In this document: positions 47,147 to 58,168 of the stretch, piece by piece
Numbering within the stretch: the stretch's first letter is position 1
Layout: the number at the start of each line of letters is the position of its first letter
NCBI GenBank assembly: GCA_035578155.1
Contig: JAPWDM010000008.1
Location: forward strand, 6,503,847-6,567,846
Length of the DNA stretch: 64,000 nucleotides
From: Brachynemurus nebulosus
Lineage: Eukaryota; Arthropoda; Insecta; Neuroptera; Myrmeleontidae
Reading direction: 5' to 3'
Made by a program: the position numbers and the translations under genes
Notes under the pieces: generated by a model
What the model was told of the DNA's origin: nothing
The model's input: only the letters and a program-made list of their open reading frames with translations
Database searches by the model: none

Positions 47147-48740
47147 TTCGGATTTTATGTAAAAAAAAAAAAAAAGAAAAAAAAAGTCTGCAAACAACCT
47201 TTATGGATATTTTGTGGTACTTGTGTGACACGGACGAGTCGTAACGTAACGCTACCAGAACTAATTGTTTTTTAATACCTAACATGCCTTACATCAGGGA
47301 CACTTACATGCTGAAAAGATATTCAACATGCAAATAATTATGAAGCTTTATTTTTATGAGATGTATGATGGCTATTTTTTGACTTTTGTTAACACCGTTA
47401 ACACTTTAAAGGCCTTAACTACCTTAAAGTATGCTTAAAGTCAAGATAGTAGTGCCAGTAACACCAACTGCAGTTTGCAAAAAAACCAACCCATGATTTG
47501 ACAATTCATGGAGTTCGTTCGTTCTCATCATAGATAAAGTACACCAGAATTGTATTTCTGGAAGATAGCCAAAGTGGATATCTTACTTATATGAGAGGAA
47601 TTAACCAAATTGGCCACGAAAATGGTACAAATAAGGTTTTCTTTTTTTACCACTCGTGGTGTTAATAATCCACGAATACTGATGTGAATATAGTAACATA
47701 AAACGGATAAAACAGAATGGAAATACAGTACTTATTCTCAAATGGAAACACGTCGGGACTGGGGAAGTGAGTGTTTCCATTTGAGAATCACCAATGTCGG
47801 TTGATGATATTTAATAATAAGGAAATACATAGAAATTACATATCTATGAAATAAACTCTTATAGTTTAAATTACTTTATACGGCGGATATCCAATGGTAC
47901 TTACTCCGATTTTACATAGTGACGTCAGCGAATTATATAATATACAATATAAATGATGCGACGCAAAATAAAAATTGTTAAGTTTATTTTAAAACCGATC
48001 GCAAAACCCACTTTATAACTGAGTTGAGCATTGAAAAAAATACCAGAGGATTCTATTCAAAAGCTAACAAAGAGAATATAGAAGCTCACGTTTTGATTTG
48101 AGAGTGTTCCATTTGAAAATAAGTACTGTAGCGCTTTCGAACACGAGTGCCATCTTTGATTTAGACACTTTTTTGAATACATTGAGTTTCGTCTCCTTGT
48201 CTAATCTCCATAATAGCCTACTTCAATCTTTTTGACCACAGAGCACTAGAGACAACATACCTGTCTTCATACTATTGGAACCAGTGTAAGCAATAAGAGA
48301 TAGAAAATGTTATATACGTGATGGTGTTTACTTTGTATTTGTGCCGTAAACTGTGTTAGTGTGAGTAATCGAAAATGGTAGTGACCGTCACGTGACACTG
48401 CTTCGCATACATATGTGTGATACAAACGCTACGGGTGGGGGTTCCACAATGCTAACAACAATCATATCCATTGTCTTGTGACTGACCTACACTCAGCGAC
48501 TGATACTGAGAGAGTGACTACTTAGTAGCCTAATGTGCACAGAAGTGCACACTGCAGATTACACGATAGAGAGAGTTGCTGTACCTCTGTACTCTGGGGT
48601 ACTGTCACTTTGTCAGTAATCTGGACCATTATCAATACCACAGTATATACCAGAAGGAACGATACTATCTCGACACTACTGAAACCAGTGTAACCAAACA
48701 AAGATGGAAAATATCCCACCAGTATGTTATATACACCTTC
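47147..48740. repeat. 5' flank of gene G with inverted block R
   Basis: 47525-47575 is an M1 end fragment (CATAGATAAAGTACACCAGA). 47640-48205 is block R in inverted orientation. About 48230-48730 matches, on the opposite strand, the flank just upstream of J (61560-61930: CACATATGTATGCGA, TATAACATATTTTC, CCAGTAGTG motifs), though not adjacent to exon 1 here. No gene seen. Confidence 0.6.
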
Positions 48741-49394
48741 GACAGAAAATTTAAGACCACTTCAATTTTTTTTGTAAATGGTTTTATCTATGCAATGAAA
48801 ACTTTAAATTATATAGCGTTGCGTATAGGATTTGACTACACATCCACCAAATCCATGCACTTGTTTAGATTATTTAGGCATTTCTTTGACGATCACGTCA
48901 CATCAAAGTGTGAAAGTGAATATTCTCTATTTTTTTAAAAATTGAAATATAATTTTTTTAATAGATAAAAATTGTTTTCTCTTAATTAACGTTTCTATCA
49001 TATTAAATAACACATTTTTAGCTTTCTAACGACCACCGAAAAATTTCCGTACGATTAGTTAAATTAGGTTATTTGTGACGTCAGCTTTTGTCCACGTTAA
49101 GAAAGATAGTAGAGATGCGAAGTTTGTTCTGAATATTCGCTACGTTTGTCGGCATGTTATCTATGTTATGGATGTTATACCTGCTCTATATTCTCGCGAA
49201 ATTAACCGAATACGAGAGTTGAAGAGGTAACTTCGTGATTCTTCGTGACAGGCGTTGTAACGCCTATGTGGCCTATGTTCAGGCCATAGCATAGTCAATT
49301 TCAAGATTTGAACAGGCAGCGTGCACGAGGTGCACAACATGGCGTGTAGAGCAGATATAATGGGTTGATGGGCAGAATAATCAATAAAAATTGT
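48741..49394. other. intergenic DNA between G and H
   Basis: No gene recognised up to 49140. 49140-49394 is the shared 3' flank of the units (CTCTATATTCTCGCGAAATTAACC, GGGTTGATGGGCAGAATAATC). Confidence 0.5.
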
Positions 49395-49400
49395 TTTATT
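49395..49400 (-). promoter_or_regulatory. poly(A) signal of gene H
   Basis: AATAAA on the minus strand in the conserved context, about 120 bp after the stop; no element intervenes, as also for gene A. Confidence 0.55.
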
Positions 49401-49517
49401 TATTTGCCAAAAGTATTTATTATAATTTAAATTTAACTACTTAACTTTATAACATTTTTGTTTTTCATATATTTCGTTGTAACTACACCTAATCAGTTAA
49501 ATATTTTTGAACATTTT

Positions 49518-50405
49518 TTATGGTTTTTCATCACAATGAATTATTTCATGTCTTTTCAAATGACTTGACCGAGTAAATGTTTTAGTACACATGTTACATC
49601 CATAAGGTTTTTCACCACTGTGAATTCTTTCATGTCTTTTTAAATTACTTGAACAGGCAAATGTTTCAGAACATATGTTACATTCGTATGGTTTTTCACC
49701 ACTGTGAATTCTTTCATGTGTTTTCAAATGACTTGAAGCAGTAAATGTTTTAGTACAGATATTACACTGATATGGTTTTTCACCACTGTGAATTCTTTCA
49801 TGCTTTTTTAAATCATTTGAAAGAGTAAATGTTTTAGTACATATGTTACATTCATATGGTTTTTCACCACTGTGAATTCTTTCATGTTTTTTTAAATCAC
49901 TTGAAATAGTAAATGTTTTAGTACATATGTTACATTTGTGTGGTTTTTCACCACTGTGAAACTTGTTATGAGTTTTTAAATTACCTAAAGTAGTAAATGT
50001 TTTAGTACATATATTACAATGATATGGTTTTTCACCACTGTGAATTATTTCATGTGTTCTTAAATGACTTGACGTAGTAAATGTTTTAGAACACATATTA
50101 CATTCATAAGGTTTTTCACCACGATGAATTCTTTCATGTATTTTTAAAGAACTTGAAGTAGTAAGTGTTTTAGAACAAATATTACATTCGTATGGTTTTT
50201 CACCGCTGTGAATTCTTTCATGTCTTTTTAAAATGCTTAACCAACTAAATGTTTTATTACATGTATCACACTGAAATGGTTTTTTTCCAACACTTGAAAT
50301 TTTATGTTTTGTTAAATCTGTCGAATGACCTTCATATACTTCATCTTGTTCAATTTTGATTTCCGTATGTAAATTATTTAAATCTATTATAGGTTCACTC
50401 GATTC
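49518..50405 (-). CDS. ZNF-H exon 2: intact 9-finger C2H2 array
   Basis: 296 codons including the stop, open from acceptor TTTTAG (ESSEPIIDLNNLHTEIK) to CDEKP-TAA; the exon extends about 300 bp upstream of the first methionine. Joined in phase 0 to 50659-50973; protein about 400 residues. The leader reads IKIEQDEVYEGHS, less acidic than elsewhere. Nine fingers: WLSILKRH, SSSLKIH, SSHLRTH, LGNLKTH, SSDLKKH, SNDLKKH, SSHLKTH, SSNLKRH, SSHLKRH helices. One linker is RGEKPY and one HSGEKPH. No lesion. The 3' UTR and the 253-bp intron are free of insertions, the most compact unit in the cluster. Confidence 0.92.
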   Translation of the reverse strand, partial: ESSEPIIDLNNLHTEIKIEQDEVYEGHSTDLTKHKISSVGKKPFQCDTCNKTFSWLSILKRHERIHSGEKPYECNICSKTLTTSSSLKIHERIHRGEKPYECNMCSKTFTTSSHLRTHEIIHSGEKPYHCNICTKTFTTLGNLKTHNKFHSGEKPHKCNICTKTFTISSDLKKHERIHSGEKPYECNICTKTFTLSNDLKKHERIHSGEKPYQCNICTKTFTASSHLKTHERIHSGEKPYECNICSETFACSSNLKRHERIHSGEKPYGCNMCTKTFTRSSHLKRHEIIHCDEKP

Positions 50406-50658
50406 CTAAAATGTTACAAAATATTACCATTAAAACATTTCCATAATTAAGGATTGAGTGAAAAATTGTCGATTTTTGCTCAATGCACGACAAGTAAAAT
50501 TGTGTTCAGAATGTACTTGGAGTTACACTATTTCTAAGTTCTACACATCAAAAACTATAACAAGCACTGTTTTAGCTGCTGCCCATGGGACAAAAACCGA
50601 CTATTCTTTCATTGTTTATTTAACTTAATTAAATATTTATGATCTAATTAGTACTAAC

Positions 50659-50973
50659 CAATTTTATATTTTGCCTTTGTAAATCTGTATGGTTCATTTT
50701 ATATTCCAGTGTATTATTGTCTTGTGAAAATTTAGCTGGTTCAACATTTTTAGTTTCAGCTGATAGGTCTAAACTGTTCACATTTACTTTCTTCTTTTCC
50801 ATTTTAATTTCAAATGCATTAAAATTCTCATAGACCGATTCATTCATTTCGTCTTTCTCCACTTTAATTTCAAGTGTACGTTCAGTTTCATGAGCCAGTT
50901 CATTAATTTCATTTTTTTCTGTTTTAATTTCAAATGAATGAAATTGAAAACTTTCATGGACCGATTTCTCCAT
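50659..50973 (-). CDS. ZNF-H exon 1: acidic/lysine repeat region
   Basis: About 105 residues from MEKSVHESFQFHSFEIK to QNIKL, donor GTTAGTAC. Three repeats with cores IKTEKNEINE, IKVEKDEMNE and IKMEKKKVNV. The tail is the most diverged (SLDLSAETKNVEPAKFS, EYKMNHTDLQRQ). The start codon is the family ATG. Confidence 0.87.
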
Positions 50974-51013
50974 TTTGGTTTTCTATAAAACAGTAACCAA
51001 ATACTGTCATTAA

Positions 51014-51944
51014 CCCTAGAATCATACGTTAGTCTACGAGAAACGTTAATCATACATTGTCGTCAATTTGACGAAAGACGAATGGACTTTTTTCGGAGAA
51101 TTTTAGAGTTTATTTGCAAAAAACACCTTTTTACATAACAATACCACAAAAGCGAACAAAATATTTAAAAAAATTGAATTTGGAAAAATTTTTTAATATA
51201 CCTAAATATTTATTAATTTTTTTAATCTTTTTATCAAAGCATATTTTCATTATAAAAATTAAAAAATAGATAAATACATCAATTGTATCATAAGAGATGT
51301 CTTTCAAATAATTAATTTATGAACTATTATGAGTCGGTGGACATGTGTGACTTTACAGAATGTGAAAGTTTTCGGTCACAAATATTTCGTAGATATGTAG
51401 TTATTTCCTCATTAGGCACATTTGTAAATTTTCTAAAATTTGTTAGTAATTTTTCGAATAAGATCTCAAAAAATAATAAAATTAAAATATTTTCCACAAA
51501 ATAAATTGTTAATCTTTTATTAAGTCACTTGAAACGCATTCTTTAGTTTTCGATTCAATATATTAAAACTTCAGTATTATGTCGTCTCTATAAGTCAAAC
51601 AGCTGTAATCATCTTTCACATTATCATTATCATTGAATAAATTAATTATAACATCCATATCTTTAGTAAATTTTAGAAAAATTAGGAAAACTTTTATATA
51701 TGAAGTACAAAATCTTAAAAAAAAAAACACACGTTAATCATACATCGTCGTCAAATTGACGCACACTATTTTAATATAAACAAAACGATAGAAACTATAA
51801 ACAAAATTAATATGTCTGCTGTGTTATCATAACAAATAAATTAGATACCAGACGTTTTAGAACAGACAAGCAACGACACGTTGTAGTACTAGAGCAGGTA
51901 AAGAAGTTCGGTCGTCAATTTGACGAGTAAGTATGATTCTAAGG
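51014..51944. mobile_element. piggyBac-like MITE, 931 bp
   Basis: TTAA on both sides (51010-51013, 51945-51948). Ends CCCTAGAATCATACGTTAG and, reversed, CCTTAGAATCATACTTACTC. Sub-terminal GTCAATTTGACG copies lie near both ends, as in piggyBac-type elements, whose canonical start is CCCTAGAAA. Interior is AT-rich without transposase. It lies just upstream of gene H exon 1. Confidence 0.85.
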
Positions 51945-51984
51945 TTAATCTGGGCCACTATCAATACGGTAAGACCACATTTAT

Positions 51985-52255
51985 TTGTTAGCCTAATGTT
52001 AGCTAACGCAGCTGTTACAAACTAGAGGTCTCGCATTCAAAAAATTAACATGCATTAAATATTAAAACAATTTCTAACATGGTGGCTGATTGTTTTTATT
52101 CCATAGTCTTTGAATGTGGCTGTACTTCAGAAGTTAAGTATTTATGTATATCGTGAAAGATCCTTGAAAAAATATGTAACGTGCATTAATTTTTTGAATC
52201 AGAGCCCTCTGCTTTGTAACATGTAGGGCTAACAAAATTTTCTGGCGAACACCAG
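51985..52255. mobile_element. palindromic MITE M5 copy
   Basis: TTTGTTAGCCTAATGTTAGC at left, reversed right end TTTTGTTAGCCCTACATG, with GTTACAAA(C/G) and (A/G)GAG(G/C)(T/C)CT in both arms. Same family as 60866-61168. Confidence 0.7.
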
Positions 52256-52557
52256 CCTATCTGCTGCCCCATCTCAATGATAGATACCGACTTAGATCGG
52301 GTATGTAGACCAACCTGTGTCGCCAATATAAAACGCAACAATGTTGCCCATGTTGCCCCTACCACACAGCTATAATATACGTCATATACGTAGCACATTC
52401 AATACAAAAATCAGGGTAGGATTAAGGAAATATTAAAAAATGTAACAAAATACGTAAATTGTATAAGAGTTTATTCTATAAATAATAACAAAAATTAAAT
52501 TTTACATAAATTCTAAATTTTCAGAATTTAAAAAATAATACATAAATATGTTAAATA

Positions 52558-52920
52558 CCGTATTTTCCAGCATATAACGCGCACCCCAAAATTAAAATTT
52601 TTTTTTTTTTTGTATATTCACCGTATAACGCGCACCCCAACTTTGATTGATTGATGATTTATTTTATATAGTATTCTGATTTTGAAGTTTTGTGTATATT
52701 ATATTTTTTTATTCTATCTTAATAAATTTGTATTATTGTTAAATTTTCTATTATTTATAGCCCACTTACTTATTGACAGAAGAATTTAATTATAATATTA
52801 AAATAAAAACCGCCATAATTTTTACAGAACTAAACTTTATATCCGGTGTATAACGCGCACGACGAAATTTGGACAAAAATTTTGGTGTTCAATGTTTGCG
52901 TTATACGCCGGAAAATACGG
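52558..52920. mobile_element. TA-flanked MITE, 363 bp
   Basis: Ends CCGTATTTTCCAGCATATAACG and, reversed, CCGTATTTTCCGGCGTATAACG, each with TA outside. A third GTATAACGCGCAC motif occurs internally at 52848-52860. Non-coding. Confidence 0.8.
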
Positions 52921-53308
52921 TACATTTTAAATTTAATAGAATAATATAAATTAAAAAATAATAATAATAATAAATTTAATATAGGAATATAATAATATTG
53001 CTGTGAATATAATAATATCACTTACTAAATATGAAGTATAAACTACTGTAAGAAGCAATTTACGAAATCCTGTCTTTTGTGCGAATAAATTCATCTTTAA
53101 AATGTTTCGAACAGATCCGGCAATTTGTATACAGAATCCAGTCGACAGGTTACATTTTTAGGAAGTTTGAAAAAATTTAAATCTTATACATAAGAATATG
53201 GTAAATGACAATTTCAAATGAAAAATATTATAAATTTTTGAATTAAAAAATTAATATAATTATAGTTAATTAATAATAGGAAATAAAAATAACTTATATG
53301 TTTGTATA

Positions 53309-54829
53309 GGGACCGAGCTTGACGACATTATTGCCACCTGGTGTCAGATTTAGAGAAGCATTTCGGGCATGACATAGATACAAATAACTATTTTTAAATA
53401 TTTTGGATATCTTGTCTATAATGTTATTAAATGTCAAAGATGTCAAATTAAATTTTTTTAATATTTAAAATGCACTTCTTGCTCATTAAATTATCAATTA
53501 ATGCTGTTAGTAGGATTAATATCAGTATGATGAACTTCATAATAAGGTATTGTTATATTAACCTCTTCGCTACCAATGTACAATATATTGTACATCAAAT
53601 TTAGGTTATGTTAACATTATTTTTTAATTGAGAAATAATTAAAAACTTCTTAATATTATTTAAAATTACTAAATTACGCTTGCTTAAAGACGTAAGATTA
53701 AAACTTTTAATTAAAATAAACGCTTGTTTAAATCTTTGTCCAGTATGCTGAACAAAAGTATGCTCATTGACGTTTAAAAATTTTTAAAAATTCGTAGCGA
53801 AGAAGTTAAAAGTTGTTCCAATTTTCACAAATGTTTTGCTGATGTGATTGATGTTAGTATTGCAAAACTGCGGGTTTAGAATTTCCAAAACTGGGCACAA
53901 ACAACTGTACCATAACAAAATCAGAGAATTAACATAGCAGATAATATCCCAGTAATAATAAAGTCATATGTAATAGTAGCTGTCATACAGAAGAATGTTT
54001 CGAAGAATCTACCAATCCAAATTGTGTAATTTAAACAACATAGATGGGATAAGATATACAGAAATGCAAATTAATATTAACGTTAAAAAACCCTTAAATA
54101 CAATCTGTGAGGCTAACATTAAAATTGTCTCAAAAAATAAAACGAAAAATGCAAGTTATGATCCGTATATTATTAATTCCGAAACGAAGCTTTATTCAGG
54201 TTTTCATGAGCTAGAGTCCATAAAAATTGAAAAAAAAATGTAATAGTATAATGGGTGTTATCAGTAGTATGTTTAAATTAAATATCGCTCCCCACCATCG
54301 GTATTTCTTCACACGTTTGCTCTAAAATATTAGTTATAAAAAACGTTTCTTGAGAATAGGTCATAGGCATTTATTTACACCTATAATTCTTACTTTCTTA
54401 AGAACATTTATTTTCTGTGATGTAACTCCGAATAGTCTATTTTCCATCAAGTTGCTTTCTATTGAAGAATTCAGTCGCGTTTGGGTCGTAGTATTACGGA
54501 GGTATTTACAAATCCTAAAGAATTTTTTAGGAGAAATTGATTGTAGCCTTAAAGGGCATTCAAATTTACAATTAGTCTTTACTGTTCGTTTTTTTATTGA
54601 AGAAATATTTGCAGCCCCTACAATTCTACCTACCTCAGTCAGTTCATACGTAATATGCCCCTAGGTGTTACATGTAATGTGCAGAATTGTTTTTTTAAAT
54701 GTTATTACAGTAAGTAAAAAGTTAAGTTTCCAAAAAAAAGTTTGTTCATTATACTCATGAAATTAAAAACAAGATTGTATTATTCAGCTTTAGCCTTTTA
54801 GTGTATTACATATTCCAAATTCACCGTAT

Positions 54830-54918
<89 letters not shown>

Positions 54919-56017
54919 TTATAGCTACTATTTTAACGTTACATATCTTGTCAGAAAAATTCATTGTGTAGCCGTCAAAGGCAACTGTAAAGACTTGTAG
55001 GCCTGAAATATTTAAACAAAACTTTCTGGACCCACACAGAATCACAGACTACTGAAATACACACATAAACCTCGTTAAAAGTAAAAAAGAAGGTATTAAT
55101 GTACTCAGAGTGCCCACCAGAAGGATTCATAAGTTTGACATCGTCATCGGATAGTTATCGACGTCGTGCTAGTGAATTTTGTAACAAATAAAACTGAAGA
55201 AATTTATAAAATTGTTGCAGTAAGGATTTTGACGATTATTTAACGATAACTGAATTGCTTTGAATTTTTTTCCTTTTAATATAGTTGTTTTAAAAGTCAT
55301 TCTGCCAATTTTTTATAGAAAAGATATTCGACAGAGTTAAGATTTAAAATTTCACTTAATAATTATTTCTTCACACATTAAGAGAACAATAAGAAACAAC
55401 TTTCAAGATTATTAGTTTTATTTGTTTTAACTACTAAAAGGAACTCAAATAATTTTCAATTAACAATTCGTTATTAGCTTGGGTTCATTTCAATTTTTCC
55501 AATTCATATTTCTGTTTAATATAAGATTTCATTTTATTTTTGGATTTTCCACCACGCTTCAGTTAATACATTATCAGATGTTACCAGATTTTCAGTTAGT
55601 AATTCATTTACTCCAAGAATTAACTTTTTTCCAACAACGCCGGATAATACAATATTTTCTAATTATTTATTTTTAAGTTCCGAATACATGTTTAAAGAGA
55701 TTTACCTATTTTCTATGTAAAATTTTAAATCTTTAGCATCATTTTTTATTGAAATATAACAAAAATTCCGTATTTTCCATTAGAGTTTATGTACGTGTAA
55801 TTTGGTGATATATTGCTTTTTTCTCAACAAGAGTCCTCAGTTTCTTTTAATTTTTATTAACTGACAAGCAAAAAAAAATTCATATCAAGTAACACCATAG
55901 TAACACTCATTTTTATTTCCCCCATTTCTCATTCACCATTAATATGTTTCATTTTTAGACATATAAAGGCGCCACTATCGGTGCCAGTGCTGCCGTCTAT
56001 AGTTCAGGCTCGGTCCC
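53309..56017. mobile_element. TA-flanked element, 2.7 kb
   Basis: Ends GGGACCGAGCTTGACGACATT and, reversed, GGGACCGAGCCTGAACTATAG; TA on both sides. Contains several short frames (53995-54243, 54350-54664) that I cannot assign, and the (TA)n tract. It could be a decayed autonomous element. Lies between genes H and I. Confidence 0.65.
54835..54912. repeat. (TA)n microsatellite
   Basis: Uninterrupted TA dinucleotides for about 78 bp. A minus-strand frame across it is an artefact. Confidence 0.95.
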
Positions 56018-56054
56018 TATAATTACTATGGCAAATTCGCTACAAATATTAATT

Positions 56055-56245
56055 TACTTAACGCGTTTTCAGTCTTGCGACCATCTAGAGTTCTAGACTC
56101 TAGAAGTCTAGAGTATGTTGAGAATAACTAAAAAATTATGAGATTTATAGTTAACTATAATTTTTACAATTATAACTATAATTTTCTCACTTCTCAACAT
56201 ACTCAAAAAATGGTCGCAAAACTAAAAACGCGTTAAGTAAATTAT
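56055..56245. repeat. palindrome, about 190 bp
   Basis: Arms TTTACTTAACGCGTTTTCAG and, reversed, TTTACTTAACGCGTTTTTAG, with GCGACCAT and GTATGTTGAGAA in both. A small TCTAGAGTTCTAGACTCTAGA motif lies inside the left arm. Confidence 0.7.
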
Positions 56246-56423
56246 TATTTGTATAGGGAATTTGACAAAGTAATTATAACTTTAATATTTTTAATTAATA
56301 ATTATTACTGAAAAGGACCTTAAATATAATTATTTTAATAATATAAATGTAACAAAATAACTAATACTGAAGTTTTTCATATTTTCTTAAACCACCTAAT
56401 CAATTAAATGTTTTCAAATGATT

Positions 56424-57395
56424 TTATGGGTTTTCACTACTGTGAATTTTTTCATGTTTTTTTAAATAACTTATAGCAGTAAATGTTTTAAAACATATGT
56501 TACATGCATATGGTCTTTCACCACTGTGAATTCTACCATGTATTTTTAAACTTTCATTTCGATTAAATGTTTTAGTACATATATTACACTGATATGGTTT
56601 TTTGTCACTGTGAATTCTTTCATGCATTTTTAAGTAACTTATATCACTAAATACTTTGGTACAGACATTACATTCATACAGTTTTTCACCACTATGAATT
56701 CTTTCGTGTCTTTTTAAACTGCTTATGTCACTGAATATTTTAGTACACACATTACATTCATATGGTTTTTCACCACTGTGGATTCTTTCATGTCTTTTTA
56801 AACTGCTTAAATCACTGAATATTTTAGTACACACAATACATACGTATGGTTTTTCACCACTGTGAGTTCGTTCATGTTTTTTTAATTCACTTGAAGTAAT
56901 AAATGTTTTAGTACATATGTTACATTTAAATGGTTTTTCACCACTGTGTATTCTTTTATGTACTTTTAAGTGACTTGAAGTAGTAAATGTTTTAGTACAT
57001 ACCTTACATTCATACGGTTTTTCACCACTGTGAGTTCGTTCATGTTTTCTTAATTCACTTGAAGTGGTAAATGTTTTAAAACATATGTTACATTCGTATG
57101 GTTTTTCACCACTGTGAATTCTTGCATGTGTTTTTAAATAACTTAAATTTGTAAATGTTTTAAAACATATGTTACATTCGTATGGTTTTTCACCGCTATG
57201 AATTGTTTTATGTGTTTTTAAACTACTTGAAGCAGTAAATGTTTTATTACATGTATCACATTGAAACAGTTTTTTGCCAACAGATGCAATTTTATATTTT
57301 GTTAAATCTGTCGAAATGTCTTCAACTATTTCCTCTTTTTCAATTTTGACTTCCGTATGTAAACTGTTTAGATTAACCAAAGATTCATTCGACTC
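56424..57395 (-). CDS. ZNF-I exon 2: intact 10-finger C2H2 array
   Basis: 324 codons including the stop, from acceptor TTTTAG (ESNESLVNLNSLHTEVK) to SSENP-TAA. Joined in phase 0 to 57668-57910; protein about 404 residues. Leader VKIEKEEIVEDIS keeps V-K-I-E. Ten fingers; 6-8 (DLSSLKRH, DISSLKRH, DISYLKMH) form a recent triplicate, and 9 has the NRNESLKIH helix shared with A, C and G. Linkers include DKKPY and GERPY. No lesion in the array. The 3' UTR relic after the stop is shorter than in the other units. Confidence 0.92.
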   Translation of the reverse strand, partial: ESNESLVNLNSLHTEVKIEKEEIVEDISTDLTKYKIASVGKKLFQCDTCNKTFTASSSLKTHKTIHSGEKPYECNICFKTFTNLSYLKTHARIHSGEKPYECNICFKTFTTSSELRKHERTHSGEKPYECKVCTKTFTTSSHLKVHKRIHSGEKPFKCNICTKTFITSSELKKHERTHSGEKPYVCIVCTKIFSDLSSLKRHERIHSGEKPYECNVCTKIFSDISSLKRHERIHSGEKLYECNVCTKVFSDISYLKMHERIHSDKKPYQCNICTKTFNRNESLKIHGRIHSGERPYACNICFKTFTAISYLKKHEKIHSSENP

Positions 57396-57667
57396 CTAAA
57401 ATGTGACAAAGTATTTCAATTAAAATATTCACATACGGTGTGAGTGTTCAAATGAGTAAACTAAGTTCAAATGATCATCGCCAATTTTGCAAATGTTCTT
57501 TTTGCAATCATAATTTTTGAATTGTTATTTTAAAATCTCCATATTTAAAATTCTATGCATTAAAAACTATAAGAAACAACCATTGTTTTATTTATGGTCC
57601 ATAGCATAAAAAATTTACCGTTATTTCACTCTTTATTAAAAATTTATAATCTAAAGCTAGAACTCAC

Positions 57668-57910
57668 CAGTTTTATATTTTGCCCTTGTAAGCCTGTAAG
57701 GTTCTTTTGATCTGTCCAACTATTATTTTCTTGTGACGATTTAGTTGGTTCAAAAATTTTGGTTTCTGTTGATAAATTGTCTTCGTGCACTTCATCTTTC
57801 TCCACTTTAATTTCAAATGTATGATCAATTTTATGGACCGGTTCATTCACTTCATTCTTCTCCACTTTAATTTCAATTATATAAAAATTTTCATGAGCCA
57901 ATTTCTCCAT
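57668..57910 (-). CDS. ZNF-I exon 1: shortest repeat region
   Basis: About 81 residues: MEKLAHENFYIIEIK to QNIKL, donor GTGAGTTC. Only two repeats, cores IKVEKNEVNE and IKVEKDEVHE, then a tail shortened at SLVSP (NLSTETKIFEPTKSS). Together with J it marks the low end of repeat number (2) against five in E and F. The intron to exon 2 is 272 bp. Confidence 0.87.
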
Positions 57911-58079
57911 TTTGCATTTTTGTTTTATTATTCTCTTTGCAGCCCTTGTGCCTCGTAGCCAGTAACTGAAAAAATATTTATGACGTATGAACGCTACTTT
58001 TTATTGACTTTTCATCTACTTTTTTTGACTACTTTTTTAACCACTTTTGACATTTGTCACTGCTTTTGTTTAACATTGG

Positions 58080-58160
58080 TGGCGTTCGGGAGAAAATTTT
58101 GTTAGCCTTAACGTTAGCTAACGTAGCTTTCACCATTACAAACCAAGGGCTCGCATTCAA
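58080..58160. repeat. MITE M5 fragment
   Basis: TTTTGTTAGCCTTAACGTTAGC and GCTTTCACCATTACAAACCA; one end of the M5 family, cut off at the TTAA where the piggyBac-like element is inserted. Confidence 0.6.
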
Positions 58161-58168
58161 ACAATTAA

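Noticed and set aside
46751..47197. Longer gene G exon 1 starting MFADFFFLFFFF
   Set aside because: The upstream part is encoded by an oligo-T run not shared with any paralogue; the family ATG at 47146 is better supported.
48522..48938. Overlapping frames on both strands at 48.5-48.9 kb
   Set aside because: The region matches the non-coding flank of gene J; frames are not kept between copies.
54821..55045. Open frame across (TA)n with YIYIYI
   Set aside because: Translation of a microsatellite.
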